Part shown: positions 15,718 to 24,721 of the stretch, one piece after another
How the letters are laid out: each line of letters opens with the position of its first letter
Position numbering within the stretch: the first letter of the stretch is position 1
Assembly (NCBI RefSeq): GCF_042658365.1
Contig: NZ_JBHSQC010000015.1
Reading direction: 5' to 3' (one strand)
DNA from: Carnobacterium_A antarcticum
Lineage (GTDB): Bacteria > Bacillota > Bacilli > Lactobacillales > Carnobacteriaceae
Length of the DNA: 64,000 nt
The notes under the pieces: model-generated
What the model saw: the letters and a program-made list of their open reading frames with translations, nothing else
Database searches by the model: none
What the model was told of the DNA's origin: nothing
Translations under genes and position numbers: made by a program

Positions 15718-17121
15718 CTAATGTTTGTATAAAAATCCTCCCATGCTAATAGCTCCTAGCAAAACAAGGATAGGTAAGGGCAGAGAACTAAAAATAGAAG
15801 AACCTTTATCTACTGATTCATTATCCGTTTCTGGATCTGTTTGTTCTATTTGCTCTTCAATGCTGCTTTGAGATGAAAACACAGTTCCCAGCTTATCAGA
15901 TTCAAGCATCTCATTATCCCCATCAGATTCTTTCACTGGCGCTTTTGGAGTACTCTCCTCGATTTGATTACTCATGAGTTCTGTCGCTGCCTTTGCCCTT
16001 AGCGGCTTGTCGATAACTGAGCTGCTACCAACCTCTAAATCTGCTTTTTTTTCTATTTTTGAAGAATCAATGATGGGCTCATTTTCTGATTCGATTTCTG
16101 GTTCATTCGCCGGTTCTGTTTTCTCAAGTTCAGCAGGTTCTTCTAACAATACAAACTGCTCAAAACTAGCATAACTGCCTTTCGCATCCGTTATTGTAAA
16201 AAGAATCGTGTCGTTTTCTGTTAGTTTTCCTAAGCTGCTGAAATCAGCTGAAAAATTTCCTTTTTCATCAGACCTAACTTCAAGGATAAGATCTTTAGGC
16301 GATTGACGGTTTTCAACAGCAATAAGGGCATTTGAAATGGTTTTTCCAGTATAGGATGTTGTCGTAGAATAAATATCAGGTAAAATTGTTTCTTTTTTTA
16401 TTTTATCGCTTGCAGCTTTCCATTCTTCTGTGGGTTCTGAAACTATCTGATCCAGTATGCTGGTCGTTCCTTTAGATACGATCACAAATTGAATAGCTTG
16501 CCCAATTTGAAGGGTTTCATCAATAAAAGACCACTGAAATCCTCCGGAAGAGGAATCTGATTTCACAAATGACTCGCTCAACACACCGTCTATCAATAAA
16601 CGAATGGTGCTGCCCGGAACAGTGCGTCCTGTATATTCTTTTGTATAAGGATAGAGGGCTGGTAACGACGACGCTTCTTGAAGAGCTGTTTCTTCTTCTG
16701 AAGGGGTTTGGTTCATGCCCATGATTTCTGAACCGGTTGCTGCTGGCAAAATGCTTTGTTCTAATTCTGTTGTCCAGTCCGTCGACTCATCTAAAATATA
16801 AAAACGAATGGTCTCACCAATAGTAAAGTTAATCGTTCCAAAATCGATGGCAAACTTGCCTGTTTCGTTTACAGGCACTGCTGTTCGTGTTTCTTCTCGG
16901 TCGCTAATTTGATAATAAACAGTTGTTCCGACTGCACTCTTTCCATTGTAAATTTTAGTATTCTCATGGATAGCGGGAAGAAAGATGGATTCTTCCACTG
17001 TTTTTTCAGACTCAGCGTTAAACTGAGTAGGTTCTTGGCCCCAAACAACCGGACCAGAAATACTAAAAACAGCTAAAAATGTCAGCAAGATTGCCAACCG
17101 GTTAATTTTTATTTTTCTCAT
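15718..17121 (-). CDS. Surface protein with three Ig-like repeats and C-terminal membrane anchor
   Basis: 467 aa. The signal peptide ends near residue 28. Three divergent repeats of about 100 residues start near 47, 153 and 252, each with an LP-x-[IL]-x(4)-T-x-x-Y-[NT]-G-[KR] opening, as in bacterial Ig-like adhesin modules. An acidic, disordered stretch (about 330-435) follows and then one hydrophobic segment ending in YKH. There is no LPxTG sorting motif, so sortase attachment is unlikely and membrane anchoring is expected. Function is probably structural or adhesive. It lies just downstream of the membrane-anchored nucleotidase on the same strand (78 bp gap), so the two may be co-expressed. 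Confidence 0.65.
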   Translation of the reverse strand: MRKIKINRLAILLTFLAVFSISGPVVWGQEPTQFNAESEKTVEESIFLPAIHENTKIYNGKSAVGTTVYYQISDREETRTAVPVNETGKFAIDFGTINFTIGETIRFYILDESTDWTTELEQSILPAATGSEIMGMNQTPSEEETALQEASSLPALYPYTKEYTGRTVPGSTIRLLIDGVLSESFVKSDSSSGGFQWSFIDETLQIGQAIQFVIVSKGTTSILDQIVSEPTEEWKAASDKIKKETILPDIYSTTTSYTGKTISNALIAVENRQSPKDLILEVRSDEKGNFSADFSSLGKLTENDTILFTITDAKGSYASFEQFVLLEEPAELEKTEPANEPEIESENEPIIDSSKIEKKADLEVGSSSVIDKPLRAKAATELMSNQIEESTPKAPVKESDGDNEMLESDKLGTVFSSQSSIEEQIEQTDPETDNESVDKGSSIFSSLPLPILVLLGAISMGGFLYKH

Positions 17122-17199
17122 AGTGTAGCGTTGCCCTTTCTTAACTCAGGATAGTGAACGATTTGCTGAAAAAAGGTTATGCTTCTCAGTAAACGCGAT

Positions 17200-19167
17200 T
17201 TATTTTTTTACAGATTCTGACTCTTTTAGTACCTGCGCTAATTTTTGATAAAAATCTCCTGTCGTTTTCACTTCAGAAAATGGTTCTTCGCTTACATTTG
17301 CTTTTAAAGCTAATTTTTTTACCATTGGTTTTGAAATAGGATCCGTTACATTAATGGATTCAATATTGGTCCCTTTTCCATCTTTTGTACTCGGTATTTC
17401 TATAATTCCTTTGTTAGCTAAGTAAACTACTGCTGAATAGGCAGCTGATTCTGTGTCGATTCCGACTATTCTCCAGTTGGTTTGCAAGTCCGGTTTATAC
17501 TCGCCTTTTTGGACTTCCTGCAAATAGTGAATGGCTAAATTACGAATGGAACCTTCTGTTGCTCCATAAGCACTTTCATCTTGCGAAGCCCAAATCTTTT
17601 TAAATTTTTTCCCTTCAAATAGTTCTCCTTTTGAGCGAAGAAATTCCATTCGATCTGAGTTCATACCTAAGGTTAGCTGATCATCTGATTTAATTGGTGT
17701 TCCGTCTAACTTCCGCAAGTGTTTGATCCTGTGTCCAGGTTGTTCTCTTAAGTCAATTTCATATTTAACGTTTCCGAAAATGTCATTTGTCCCTTCTTCA
17801 GCTGAACGGCGCGATTTATCGAAACTAATAGTGACATCTCCTGAGCGAGCTGTATTGAAATAACCAGCGGCCCATTCCATATACTCTTTCAATTCTTTAC
17901 CGGTAACTCGGTAAACCGAAACATCCCCATCTGCAAATTGGTAATTGTACCCAATATCTTTTTTTCTGATTGGGCCTCGATCTAAAGAAGCTTGATCATT
18001 ATCGATTTGATGGGCAACAACGTCTGCTTCACTATAGTAAAGCATCACTTCATGCAGAAAATCGGTTAAAGGAGTTTCTTGGATCTGTACGGTTGGGATG
18101 CCTTTAATCACATCTTTAGGGACTAAATCCGTTCCTTTTAATTCCGCTATGACTTTATTGGATTCTGCACGAGCAATGTCATGATAAGGTTTTAGTAAGG
18201 TTTCCAACTCTTTATCCGATTCAGCAATGCTTCCATCCGCAGCTACAACGGGAATCACCGTTGCGTCCTTCGCTTGTAATACCCAGTGATCACCTTGGTG
18301 CTGAAACGTTAAATCAATCCGAGAAAGATGTGTCCCGTAGCGGTTAGGCTCGGTCACAAGTACACCGTTCACTTCTTCTTTTTCAATCAGCACATGATCA
18401 TGTCCTGCGAAGACCGCATCTAATTCAGGGACTGCGTTTGCAATATCTTTGACGCCTGTTTCTGGAACTCCCAATTCATTTTCCAATCCCATATGAACTA
18501 AACCGATGATAGCATCCACTTTTCCATCTAATTCTGCAACAGCTTTTTTAGTTTCTTCGATCACATTTTTGATGACTACACCATCCAAATGGTCCGTATC
18601 TTTTTCATATTCAGTAACCATTGGTGTGACCATTCCGATGATACCAATTTTGATTCCTTCTCGTTCTATAATGGTGTACGCGGGTAAAAACCGTTCTCCG
18701 TTTTCTTTGTAACTATTTCCCGCTAGTTTAGGCCCCTTATATTGGCTAGTAATTTTTTCTAATTCATCCAATCCAAAATTAAATTCATGGTTTCCCAATG
18801 CCCAAGCATCGTATCTCATTTCATTCATAGCCACCATCAGAGGTGATAGAGATTGATCATTGAATACTTCAGCGTAATTATCTTGAATCGTATCTCCGGC
18901 ATCTAATAAAATAGTATGCGGGTTTTCTTCTCGAACTTCTTTGATTAGTGTTTGTAGTTGCGTTAAACTGCCTTCTAAATTAGGTTCGTCGCTTGCATAG
19001 TCCCAAGGCATAAAACGTCCATGAATATCAGAAGTCGCCAACAGTGTGATGTCGATTTCCTTTTCTTCCACATTAACACGGCCTTGTATAAAAAAGAAGC
19101 CTATTCCGATACCTAGTATAATAGCTAAAGCCAATGGTGTGATTCTATTAAATACATTTTTTTTCAT
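17200..19167 (-). CDS. Membrane-anchored 5'-nucleotidase / cyclic nucleotide phosphodiesterase
   Basis: 655 aa. An N-terminal uncleaved signal/anchor (about 9-28) is followed by a calcineurin-like metallophosphoesterase domain with all metal motifs (SDIHGRF, DAGDTIQ, GNHEFNFG, GHDHVLIE) and the 5'-nucleotidase C-terminal domain (about 340-530). It should hydrolyse extracellular nucleotides or 2',3'-cyclic nucleotides (YfkN/CpdB-type) for scavenging. Residues about 560-640 (AVVYLANKGIIE...DPISKPMVKKL) look like a single S-layer-homology-like module. ATG follows AGGAGG. The Ig-like surface protein is downstream. Confidence 0.88.
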   Translation of the reverse strand: MKKNVFNRITPLALAIILGIGIGFFFIQGRVNVEEKEIDITLLATSDIHGRFMPWDYASDEPNLEGSLTQLQTLIKEVREENPHTILLDAGDTIQDNYAEVFNDQSLSPLMVAMNEMRYDAWALGNHEFNFGLDELEKITSQYKGPKLAGNSYKENGERFLPAYTIIEREGIKIGIIGMVTPMVTEYEKDTDHLDGVVIKNVIEETKKAVAELDGKVDAIIGLVHMGLENELGVPETGVKDIANAVPELDAVFAGHDHVLIEKEEVNGVLVTEPNRYGTHLSRIDLTFQHQGDHWVLQAKDATVIPVVAADGSIAESDKELETLLKPYHDIARAESNKVIAELKGTDLVPKDVIKGIPTVQIQETPLTDFLHEVMLYYSEADVVAHQIDNDQASLDRGPIRKKDIGYNYQFADGDVSVYRVTGKELKEYMEWAAGYFNTARSGDVTISFDKSRRSAEEGTNDIFGNVKYEIDLREQPGHRIKHLRKLDGTPIKSDDQLTLGMNSDRMEFLRSKGELFEGKKFKKIWASQDESAYGATEGSIRNLAIHYLQEVQKGEYKPDLQTNWRIVGIDTESAAYSAVVYLANKGIIEIPSTKDGKGTNIESINVTDPISKPMVKKLALKANVSEEPFSEVKTTGDFYQKLAQVLKESESVKK

Positions 19168-19301
19168 GATTGTCCTCCTGCATTCGTCAGGTTTTCTTAT
19201 CTTGTTTTAAAAAAACAGACAGTTCCCATTTTAACATATAAATGTCTATTTTAAATTTTTCTTGCATAAATCTCAGCAGATTTTTTGAAAGAAAAACAAA
19301 A

Positions 19302-19343
19302 AAACCAAAGCCGTTTAAGTTAAACGAAATGGCTTCGGTTTTT
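19302..19343 (-). terminator. Terminator after the PhnA/YjdM-like gene
   Basis: On the minus strand AACCGAAGCC pairs with GGCTTTGGTT, followed by seven T. Confidence 0.8.
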
Positions 19344-19403
19344 GCTGCTTCACTGATATTAAGTAGTTGGGTTAGACTGCATTTAATGGGTTTCCTTTTG
19401 ACA

Positions 19404-19745
19404 CTAAGCTTTTTTTACAAATTCCGTTTTCAATTGCATGGCTCCAATACCCTCGACTTTACAATCAATATCATGGTCGCCGTCAACCAAACGAATATTC
19501 TTTACTTTGGTTCCTTTTTTTACAACGAATGAAGTGCCTTTTGCTTTAAGATCTTTAATAACGATCACTGAATCTCCATCCATTAGTTTGTTTCCATGTG
19601 CATCTTTGAACTCTTTTTCACTTTCGTCTGTTTCAACAACTGTATCTAAAGCCCATTCATGGCCGCATTCTGGGCATACTAAAAGGCTGCCGTCTTCATA
19701 AGTGTATTCTGAATTGCATTTTGGACAATTTGGCAAATTAAACAT
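19404..19745 (-). CDS. yjdM: PhnA/YjdM family zinc-ribbon protein
   Basis: 113 aa. The N-terminal zinc ribbon has CPKC (about 8-11) and CPEC (about 24-27), followed by the PhnA beta domain with DGDSVIVIKDLKAKG. Despite the historical name, this family is not phosphonoacetate hydrolase; its role is unclear and it is cytosolic. GGAGG precedes ATG. Single gene. Confidence 0.9.
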   Translation of the reverse strand: MFNLPNCPKCNSEYTYEDGSLLVCPECGHEWALDTVVETDESEKEFKDAHGNKLMDGDSVIVIKDLKAKGTSFVVKKGTKVKNIRLVDGDHDIDCKVEGIGAMQLKTEFVKKA

Positions 19746-19852
19746 GTATCATTTCCTCCAATTACTATTGCTACTTATATAGTGGCATACCCTTGCTAGG
19801 TTGGCAACGTTCATTTTACTTTCAACTCCATTAATTGAAGGTAAAGTAAAGC

Positions 19853-19897
19853 TCCGCCTAAAGAAACAGACTTTGTTTCCTTAAACGGAGCTTATTA
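19853..19897. terminator. Long hairpin downstream of the YpuA-like gene
   Basis: AAGCTCCGCCTAAAGAAAC pairs with GTTTCCTTAAACGGAGCTT. The stem is strong but the following T run is poor on both strands, so terminator function is probable rather than certain. Confidence 0.55.
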
Positions 19898-19921
19898 ACA
19901 TTTATGAAGATCTTCAAAAAT

Positions 19922-20899
19922 TTAATTAAAAAGCCCAACAATAGCATCCCAGATTTGTTTGAAGAAGTTTCCGATTTTATCGGTTAATCCGCTATCTTCT
20001 GCTTGTTGAACGACATTTCCAATTTTATCTTTGACCGTTTCTGATAAATTTTGTAATTGTTCTTTTACTTGTTGTGAATCAATGGCAGAAGTTTTTTGGT
20101 ATTTTTCGAATAAAGCCATCAACTGATCGATTTGTTGTTGAGTCACTACATTTTCAAGTTGGTTGTTGGCTAAAGCTTCATCAATAATTTGTTTGATGTC
20201 TTCTTTCGTTGCCAATTGACCTTGCTGCTCTTTCAAGTCAGCCAATGCTTGTTTGATTTCAATAATCGCTTTGTCGAGTTTAGCTGAATCAAAATCTGAG
20301 TTTTCTGCATTCTCTTGGGCGATTTCATTCGTTGTCTCCAATTCTTCTTGGGCAACTTCCATTCTATCTTGATCCAACTCTTCACCATTGACATCAAAGG
20401 CTTTATAAATTCCAGTCAATGCACTTTCACCTGTTACTGGACGCACGCTGGCTACCATGATCTTAGCATCGTTTACCCCAGCAGTGATTGCTGCATTGGC
20501 GTATTGTTCTTGAGTGATCTCTGAGATGTTTTCTGGCGTTTCAATGGTTACTTTGACGCCCGTTCCTTCATCTTCTTTCTGCACAAGTACGGATGAAATC
20601 ATATTAGCGGTATTGCCGGAACCAGTGTTTAAGTAATGTTGCAAATCTTTTCCGGTAACTGCGACACTTGCCACATTATCCAAATCCTTGATATTCAATA
20701 ATTGTTCGGTTTCTTTGATTTGAGCTTCTGATAACCCGCCGCCGTAGACAAAAGTCGGCTTGCCCCATTTTTCATTGACAACTGTTGTATCGATTCCATT
20801 ACTGGCTGCATCTACGCTGGCCGAGTTGGTTAAAGTTCCGCTCCCAACTAAACCCACCATCACTACTGCTGCTAACCCGATTTTCTTTAGTTTATTCAT
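19922..20899 (-). CDS. DUF1002 (YpuA-like) secreted protein
   Basis: 325 aa. A signal peptide ends near residue 32 (VDAASNG). The DUF1002 core (about 45-185, LLNI...VASVRPVTGESALTGI) is followed by a long Gln/Glu-rich, coiled-coil-prone region (about 195-290) and an amphipathic C-terminus. Bacillus YpuA is an extracytoplasmic protein tied to cell-envelope stress. No catalytic motif is visible. The gene is preceded by a good ribosome site (GGAGGGACAT) and ends at a hairpin. The 200 bp upstream contain no other gene. Confidence 0.85.
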   Translation of the reverse strand: MNKLKKIGLAAVVMVGLVGSGTLTNSASVDAASNGIDTTVVNEKWGKPTFVYGGGLSEAQIKETEQLLNIKDLDNVASVAVTGKDLQHYLNTGSGNTANMISSVLVQKEDEGTGVKVTIETPENISEITQEQYANAAITAGVNDAKIMVASVRPVTGESALTGIYKAFDVNGEELDQDRMEVAQEELETTNEIAQENAENSDFDSAKLDKAIIEIKQALADLKEQQGQLATKEDIKQIIDEALANNQLENVVTQQQIDQLMALFEKYQKTSAIDSQQVKEQLQNLSETVKDKIGNVVQQAEDSGLTDKIGNFFKQIWDAIVGLFN

Positions 20900-21102
20900 A
20901 TGTCCCTCCGTTGGTACTTTTTTGTATTCTCATCTTATCGTATCTTTTTTATTCTATCATCCTACTTTAGGCTGATTAAGAAATCCATAAGGAAATCCCT
21001 ATCTATTTATTAGTTTACCATTTTTCCTCGAAAAATGAACCGAAAGGCTTTAAGCGGATTTCATGTCTCCCTACCTATCTCTGTTCCAGTTAAATAAGTA
21101 TT

Positions 21103-21786
21103 TTATAAAATTTGATAGAGGTCTTCAATTTTATGAATCTCGTAATTAGGATGGATTCCTGTCTTATTCGCTTTCTTTTCAGGATTGAACCAGCACGTAT
21201 CGATTCCAGCTAATTGGCCACCCTTGATATCTGACGTTAGAGAATCTCCTATGATCAACGCATTTTCTTTTGAAAAGTTGGGGATGCGGGCAAAAACATA
21301 ATCAAAATAAGCTTTCATTGGTTTTTGGTAGCCGGTATCCTCCGATACGAAAATATCTTTAAATAGCGGATAAAGACCAGAATCTCGTAACCGCCTGTAT
21401 TGTGTCTTGGAAACACCATTGGTTACGATGTATAGATTGTAATCTTTTTTCAATTCGTGAATTAAATCAAGTGCTCCTACGATCAAATCGTGTCCTTCAT
21501 TTAAATAATTGCGGTATTTTTGTTCAAATAAAATTCCATCAACCTCTTTTTCAAATTCTTTAAACAACGTAGAGAATCGAGTATTCACGACTTCATCGCG
21601 TTCAATTTTGCCTTCCTCAAAAGATGCCCATAGGCTTTGGTTGATAAGGGTATACCGTTTTTCCATTTCTGCCGTTAACGCTAATTGCTGTTCTTCAAAA
21701 AGCAAAGCCAAAGCTTGTTTTTCTGTTGCGCCAAAATCAAGCAGCGTATCGTCTACATCGAATAATAACGTTTGATAATTTGCCAT
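21103..21786 (-). CDS. yjjG: YjjG-type HAD pyrimidine nucleotidase
   Basis: 227-aa cytosolic HAD phosphatase. Motif I is DVDDTLLDF (Asp10 region), motif II is the TNG stretch, motif III is K in YQKPMKAYFD and motif IV is IGDSLTSD; the alpha-helical C1 cap is typical of the YjjG group that dephosphorylates noncanonical pyrimidine nucleotides. The start is placed at 21786 (MANYQ), since the preceding in-frame codons overlap the MFS gene's coding sequence. It follows the MFS gene by 29 bp and is probably in the same transcript. Confidence 0.85.
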   Translation of the reverse strand: MANYQTLLFDVDDTLLDFGATEKQALALLFEEQQLALTAEMEKRYTLINQSLWASFEEGKIERDEVVNTRFSTLFKEFEKEVDGILFEQKYRNYLNEGHDLIVGALDLIHELKKDYNLYIVTNGVSKTQYRRLRDSGLYPLFKDIFVSEDTGYQKPMKAYFDYVFARIPNFSKENALIIGDSLTSDIKGGQLAGIDTCWFNPEKKANKTGIHPNYEIHKIEDLYQIL

Positions 21787-21815
21787 TGTTTCACTCACTC
21801 TTTCGTATTTTAAAT

Positions 21816-23003
21816 TTAAATTTCTGTTTCGACAGAATAGAATAACAGCAGACAGCCCATTGCAGCACCCAGTACTCCAGCTATTAACATCATAGTGACA
21901 TTCGTATGATCCAACAGCCACCCTCCTAAGCCATTGCCAAATACACTTCCTAAAGTCGTGGCGCCGATAACTAACGCTTGTCCTTTCACTTTATCCTCTG
22001 TCTGCATCAGCTGGTTAACATAGTAAGCAGAAGCGGGAACGTAAATAGCGAAAGAGAGGGCTTGAAACAGCTGAGCAAAGTTGATCATCCAAACTGTGCT
22101 GGAACCCAAAAACAACAGACTGCGGATAACAAAGAAAACGCTTGAGATTTTTAGTAATCGACTGCTTTTATATTTAGTGGCTAAATAACTGAACCCTAAC
22201 ATAGCTGGCAGTTCTACTGAAGCCGCTATTGTCAAAGATAAGCCGAAATCACTATCTTTTCCACCAAGACTAGTCATAATTTGAATAAGGTAACTGTTAA
22301 TAATGGTATGAAAAACAAAAAGAAATACAATAGCCATTAAAAAAAGGATAAAGCGGTCGTATTTTCTGAAAAAATACACAGAACTTTCTTGATGTTTTGC
22401 TTCACTTTGTTGAAGAGAAACAGTTTCTTTAGTTAATTGCGCTTCAGTTGTTGGAAAAGTTAATACGAGAAGCAAAAAAAGCGAATATAGCACAATGCAA
22501 AGTATTGGGATAATAGCTGCACTGTAGTCGTTAAGAGCTCTTCCTAAAAAAAAGGAAATAAATGCAAAAGAAAGAGAACCGATTCCCCGTGCCAACCCAT
22601 AATTTATTTCTAGCCCCTCGTTGATGTGTTCGAAAATCAGCGAATTAAGCAGCGGTTGCACCGTTAAGGTTAATGACACTACGCCAATGTACAACACTGT
22701 GCTTAGCAGAAGGTTACCGGGTTCAGCGATTAAGCCAATCAATAAAATAATGTTGATTACTGCTATAGAAGAAATAACCCTCTTTAGAGTTAGGTTGATG
22801 AGCTTATCAATCAGAAACCCAAAAGCCGGCTGTAAAATAACCGAAAAGATATTTACTAATGCTAATATCAGACCGATTTGCTGGTTTTCAAAGTTTTGGG
22901 CTAGCAAATACACCGATGCAAATCCATAAACAGCGCAAAAGCTCATCCAATATAGACTCTGTAATCCGGCGTATTTTAACGTTAACGAGATTTGTTTAGT
23001 CAT
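21816..23003 (-). CDS. MFS transporter, substrate unknown
   Basis: 395 aa, 12 predicted membrane segments. The N-terminal half (SLYWMSFCAVYGFASVY, then FGFLIDK) resembles the MFS_1-like/oligosaccharide-symporter branch. I cannot name the substrate. AAAGGG precedes ATG. It is the first gene of a probable two-gene unit with the YjjG-type nucleotidase, which loosely suggests nucleoside or sugar handling, but that is inference only. Confidence 0.75.
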   Translation of the reverse strand: MTKQISLTLKYAGLQSLYWMSFCAVYGFASVYLLAQNFENQQIGLILALVNIFSVILQPAFGFLIDKLINLTLKRVISSIAVINIILLIGLIAEPGNLLLSTVLYIGVVSLTLTVQPLLNSLIFEHINEGLEINYGLARGIGSLSFAFISFFLGRALNDYSAAIIPILCIVLYSLFLLLVLTFPTTEAQLTKETVSLQQSEAKHQESSVYFFRKYDRFILFLMAIVFLFVFHTIINSYLIQIMTSLGGKDSDFGLSLTIAASVELPAMLGFSYLATKYKSSRLLKISSVFFVIRSLLFLGSSTVWMINFAQLFQALSFAIYVPASAYYVNQLMQTEDKVKGQALVIGATTLGSVFGNGLGGWLLDHTNVTMMLIAGVLGAAMGCLLLFYSVETEI

Positions 23004-23098
23004 GTTTTTTCCCTTTCTAAACTACCTTAAAGCTCTTTATTTTTCCTGCATAGCCTGTAGTAGTTGTAGTAGTACATACAACCTTATTCTCTTGTGTC

Positions 23099-23680
23099 TT
23101 AGTGGTGTTCTTGACTCTTGTCAGCCATTTCTTGTTCTATTCCTTCGTCATCATTAATTTCTAGCGAAGCTAGTTTTCCCTTTTCTTGGCTTTCGGCTTG
23201 CCCTGTAATAAGAACAATTTTTTCTTCACCGTCATCCGTTATACAAATTAACTGAACATCAAATGTATAATGATGTGGATGATCTTCATCTTGTGTGACA
23301 TCAATTTTATCGATAATTAATTGGTACTCTGAAGCCTCCGCCCCGATAGAATAGTTGAACGCAAGCTCATCAATAAACTTCTCGTAACCTTGCTCTGTAA
23401 AATAATCGCCAAATCTTTCTTCTAACAGAGTATCTAATGTCCCCGTTTCTGGTTCTTCCCGTTCATCAGAGGCTGCCTCAGAATTAACCAGGTAATAGTA
23501 TTCTGCAAGAAGTTCTTCATCTGGAGCGTTTAAAGTTTGTTGGAGCACTCTTTCAATCGCTTGGACCGTTTGATCCTGGACTACTGCTTCATCATTTTTT
23601 GCACCGCTGGAACACCCTGAGACCAGAATTGAGATTAAGCTGAAAAATCCTATTGCAATAAAGAATTTAGTCTTTTTCAT
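23099..23680 (-). CDS. Small secreted lipoprotein, function unknown
   Basis: 193 aa. The signal peptide ends in lipobox VSGC (Cys about 24); the mature part is acidic and has no recognised domain. ATG at 23680 has a GGAG element about 12 nt upstream; an in-frame alternative 15 codons earlier lacks a ribosome site and would bury the signal peptide. It lies upstream of the MFS gene by 95 bp, so the two could be co-transcribed. Confidence 0.7.
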   Translation of the reverse strand: MKKTKFFIAIGFFSLISILVSGCSSGAKNDEAVVQDQTVQAIERVLQQTLNAPDEELLAEYYYLVNSEAASDEREEPETGTLDTLLEERFGDYFTEQGYEKFIDELAFNYSIGAEASEYQLIIDKIDVTQDEDHPHHYTFDVQLICITDDGEEKIVLITGQAESQEKGKLASLEINDDEGIEQEMADKSQEHH

Positions 23681-23842
23681 ACTGCTACACACTCTCCTTT
23701 TGTGCATTGTTCTATAGAGAGACAACTAAAACTGACTGTTGCAACTCTATACTTTTTTCATCTTTTTTTACATTTTCCGTCTTCTTTTCTTCACATTTCA
23801 TGTTTATACCACAGAAAGAAACTAAACCAACCTTTTTATTTA

Positions 23843-23914
23843 TTCAATTCCCCAAATTGAATTTTTAGCTTCACCCCCTTTTTAGCCTTTGCTTTGATTA
23901 GCAGAGGCTTTTTT
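23843..23914 (+). terminator. Two plus-oriented hairpins with no plus-strand gene upstream
   Basis: TTCAATT/AATTGAA (23843-23861) followed by T5, and AGCCTTTGCT/AGCAGAGGCT (23884-23909) followed by T5. Both are terminator-like on the plus strand, yet the genes on either side are on the minus strand. They may end an unrecognised short transcript. The rest of 23681-23988 shows nothing else. Confidence 0.5.
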
Positions 23915-23945
23915 GTCGTCATTAGCAAATTGGCAACTAACAAAA

Positions 23946-23982
23946 TACCGCCTCACTTTCCTTAAAGGGGGGCGGTAATTTT
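23946..23982 (-). terminator. Terminator after the HAD gene
   Basis: TACCGCC pairs with GGCGGTA, with a T run on both strands. It sits just downstream of the HAD hydrolase stop. Confidence 0.65.
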
Positions 23983-23988
23983 TCTGAT

Positions 23989-24630
23989 TTAGTTTTTTAA
24001 TTCAGTAATCACTTGTTTTAATCGCTGGATTTTCCCATCGGCAAGCCCTTGGTTAAAATTAAATCGGTTATCTTCTTTAGCCAAAACATACATTCCTGCT
24101 GCTTTGCCTGCCATAATACCGTAAGTAGAATCTTCGATCACAAGACATTCGTCCGGCTGAACCTCTAGCGCCTCGGCAGTTTTTAAATAAATTTCAGGAT
24201 TTGGTTTTGATTGTTCAAACATCTCTCCACTTAATACAGAATGAAAATAATGTTTAATGTTGCATTGTTCCAAGACTTCTTGGATATCATCATAAGATGA
24301 AGAAGAGGCTAATCCTATTTTATACTTTTCTTTGGTCAACCATTCCAAGACTACTGTAATATCTTGATCGACTATTTCTTTAAAGTCAACCGGCTTATTT
24401 TCATGAAACTCGTTGTATTCTTCTTCGTACTGGTTTTTATCCAGTTCTTTGCCCCAGATACGCTGAATGGCATCCCAAGTATCGACAGAACTAGACCCTA
24501 CGATGTTGTCTAGCTCTTCAATCTCCGGGTGTATATTGTTGTGTTTAAAAAACTCATGGAGCCTTTCATAATAAACCGGCTCTGTGTCTACTATGACACC
24601 ATCCATATCAAATATTACAGCTTTGATCAC
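23989..24630 (-). CDS. HAD-IA hydrolase, beta-phosphoglucomutase-like
   Basis: 213 aa, cytosolic. Motif I FDMDGVIVDTEP (about 7-18), motif II ASSS (about 112-115), motif III in QSKPNPEIY and motif IV EDSTYGI are all present, with a helical cap. This branch covers sugar-phosphate phosphatases and beta-phosphoglucomutases; the signature of true beta-PGM (its conserved cap Arg/Lys pattern) is not clear, so a general phosphatase is safer. The GTG start lies 6 nt after GGGGG. Single gene. Confidence 0.82.
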   Translation of the reverse strand: MIKAVIFDMDGVIVDTEPVYYERLHEFFKHNNIHPEIEELDNIVGSSSVDTWDAIQRIWGKELDKNQYEEEYNEFHENKPVDFKEIVDQDITVVLEWLTKEKYKIGLASSSSYDDIQEVLEQCNIKHYFHSVLSGEMFEQSKPNPEIYLKTAEALEVQPDECLVIEDSTYGIMAGKAAGMYVLAKEDNRFNFNQGLADGKIQRLKQVITELKN

Positions 24631-24721
24631 AGTTATCCCCCTTTTAAAAATTGTATTTAACTCTTAATGTTATTTTAGCATAAAGAAACTGGAAAGCCCT
24701 AAAGGAAAGACACCCACGGCA

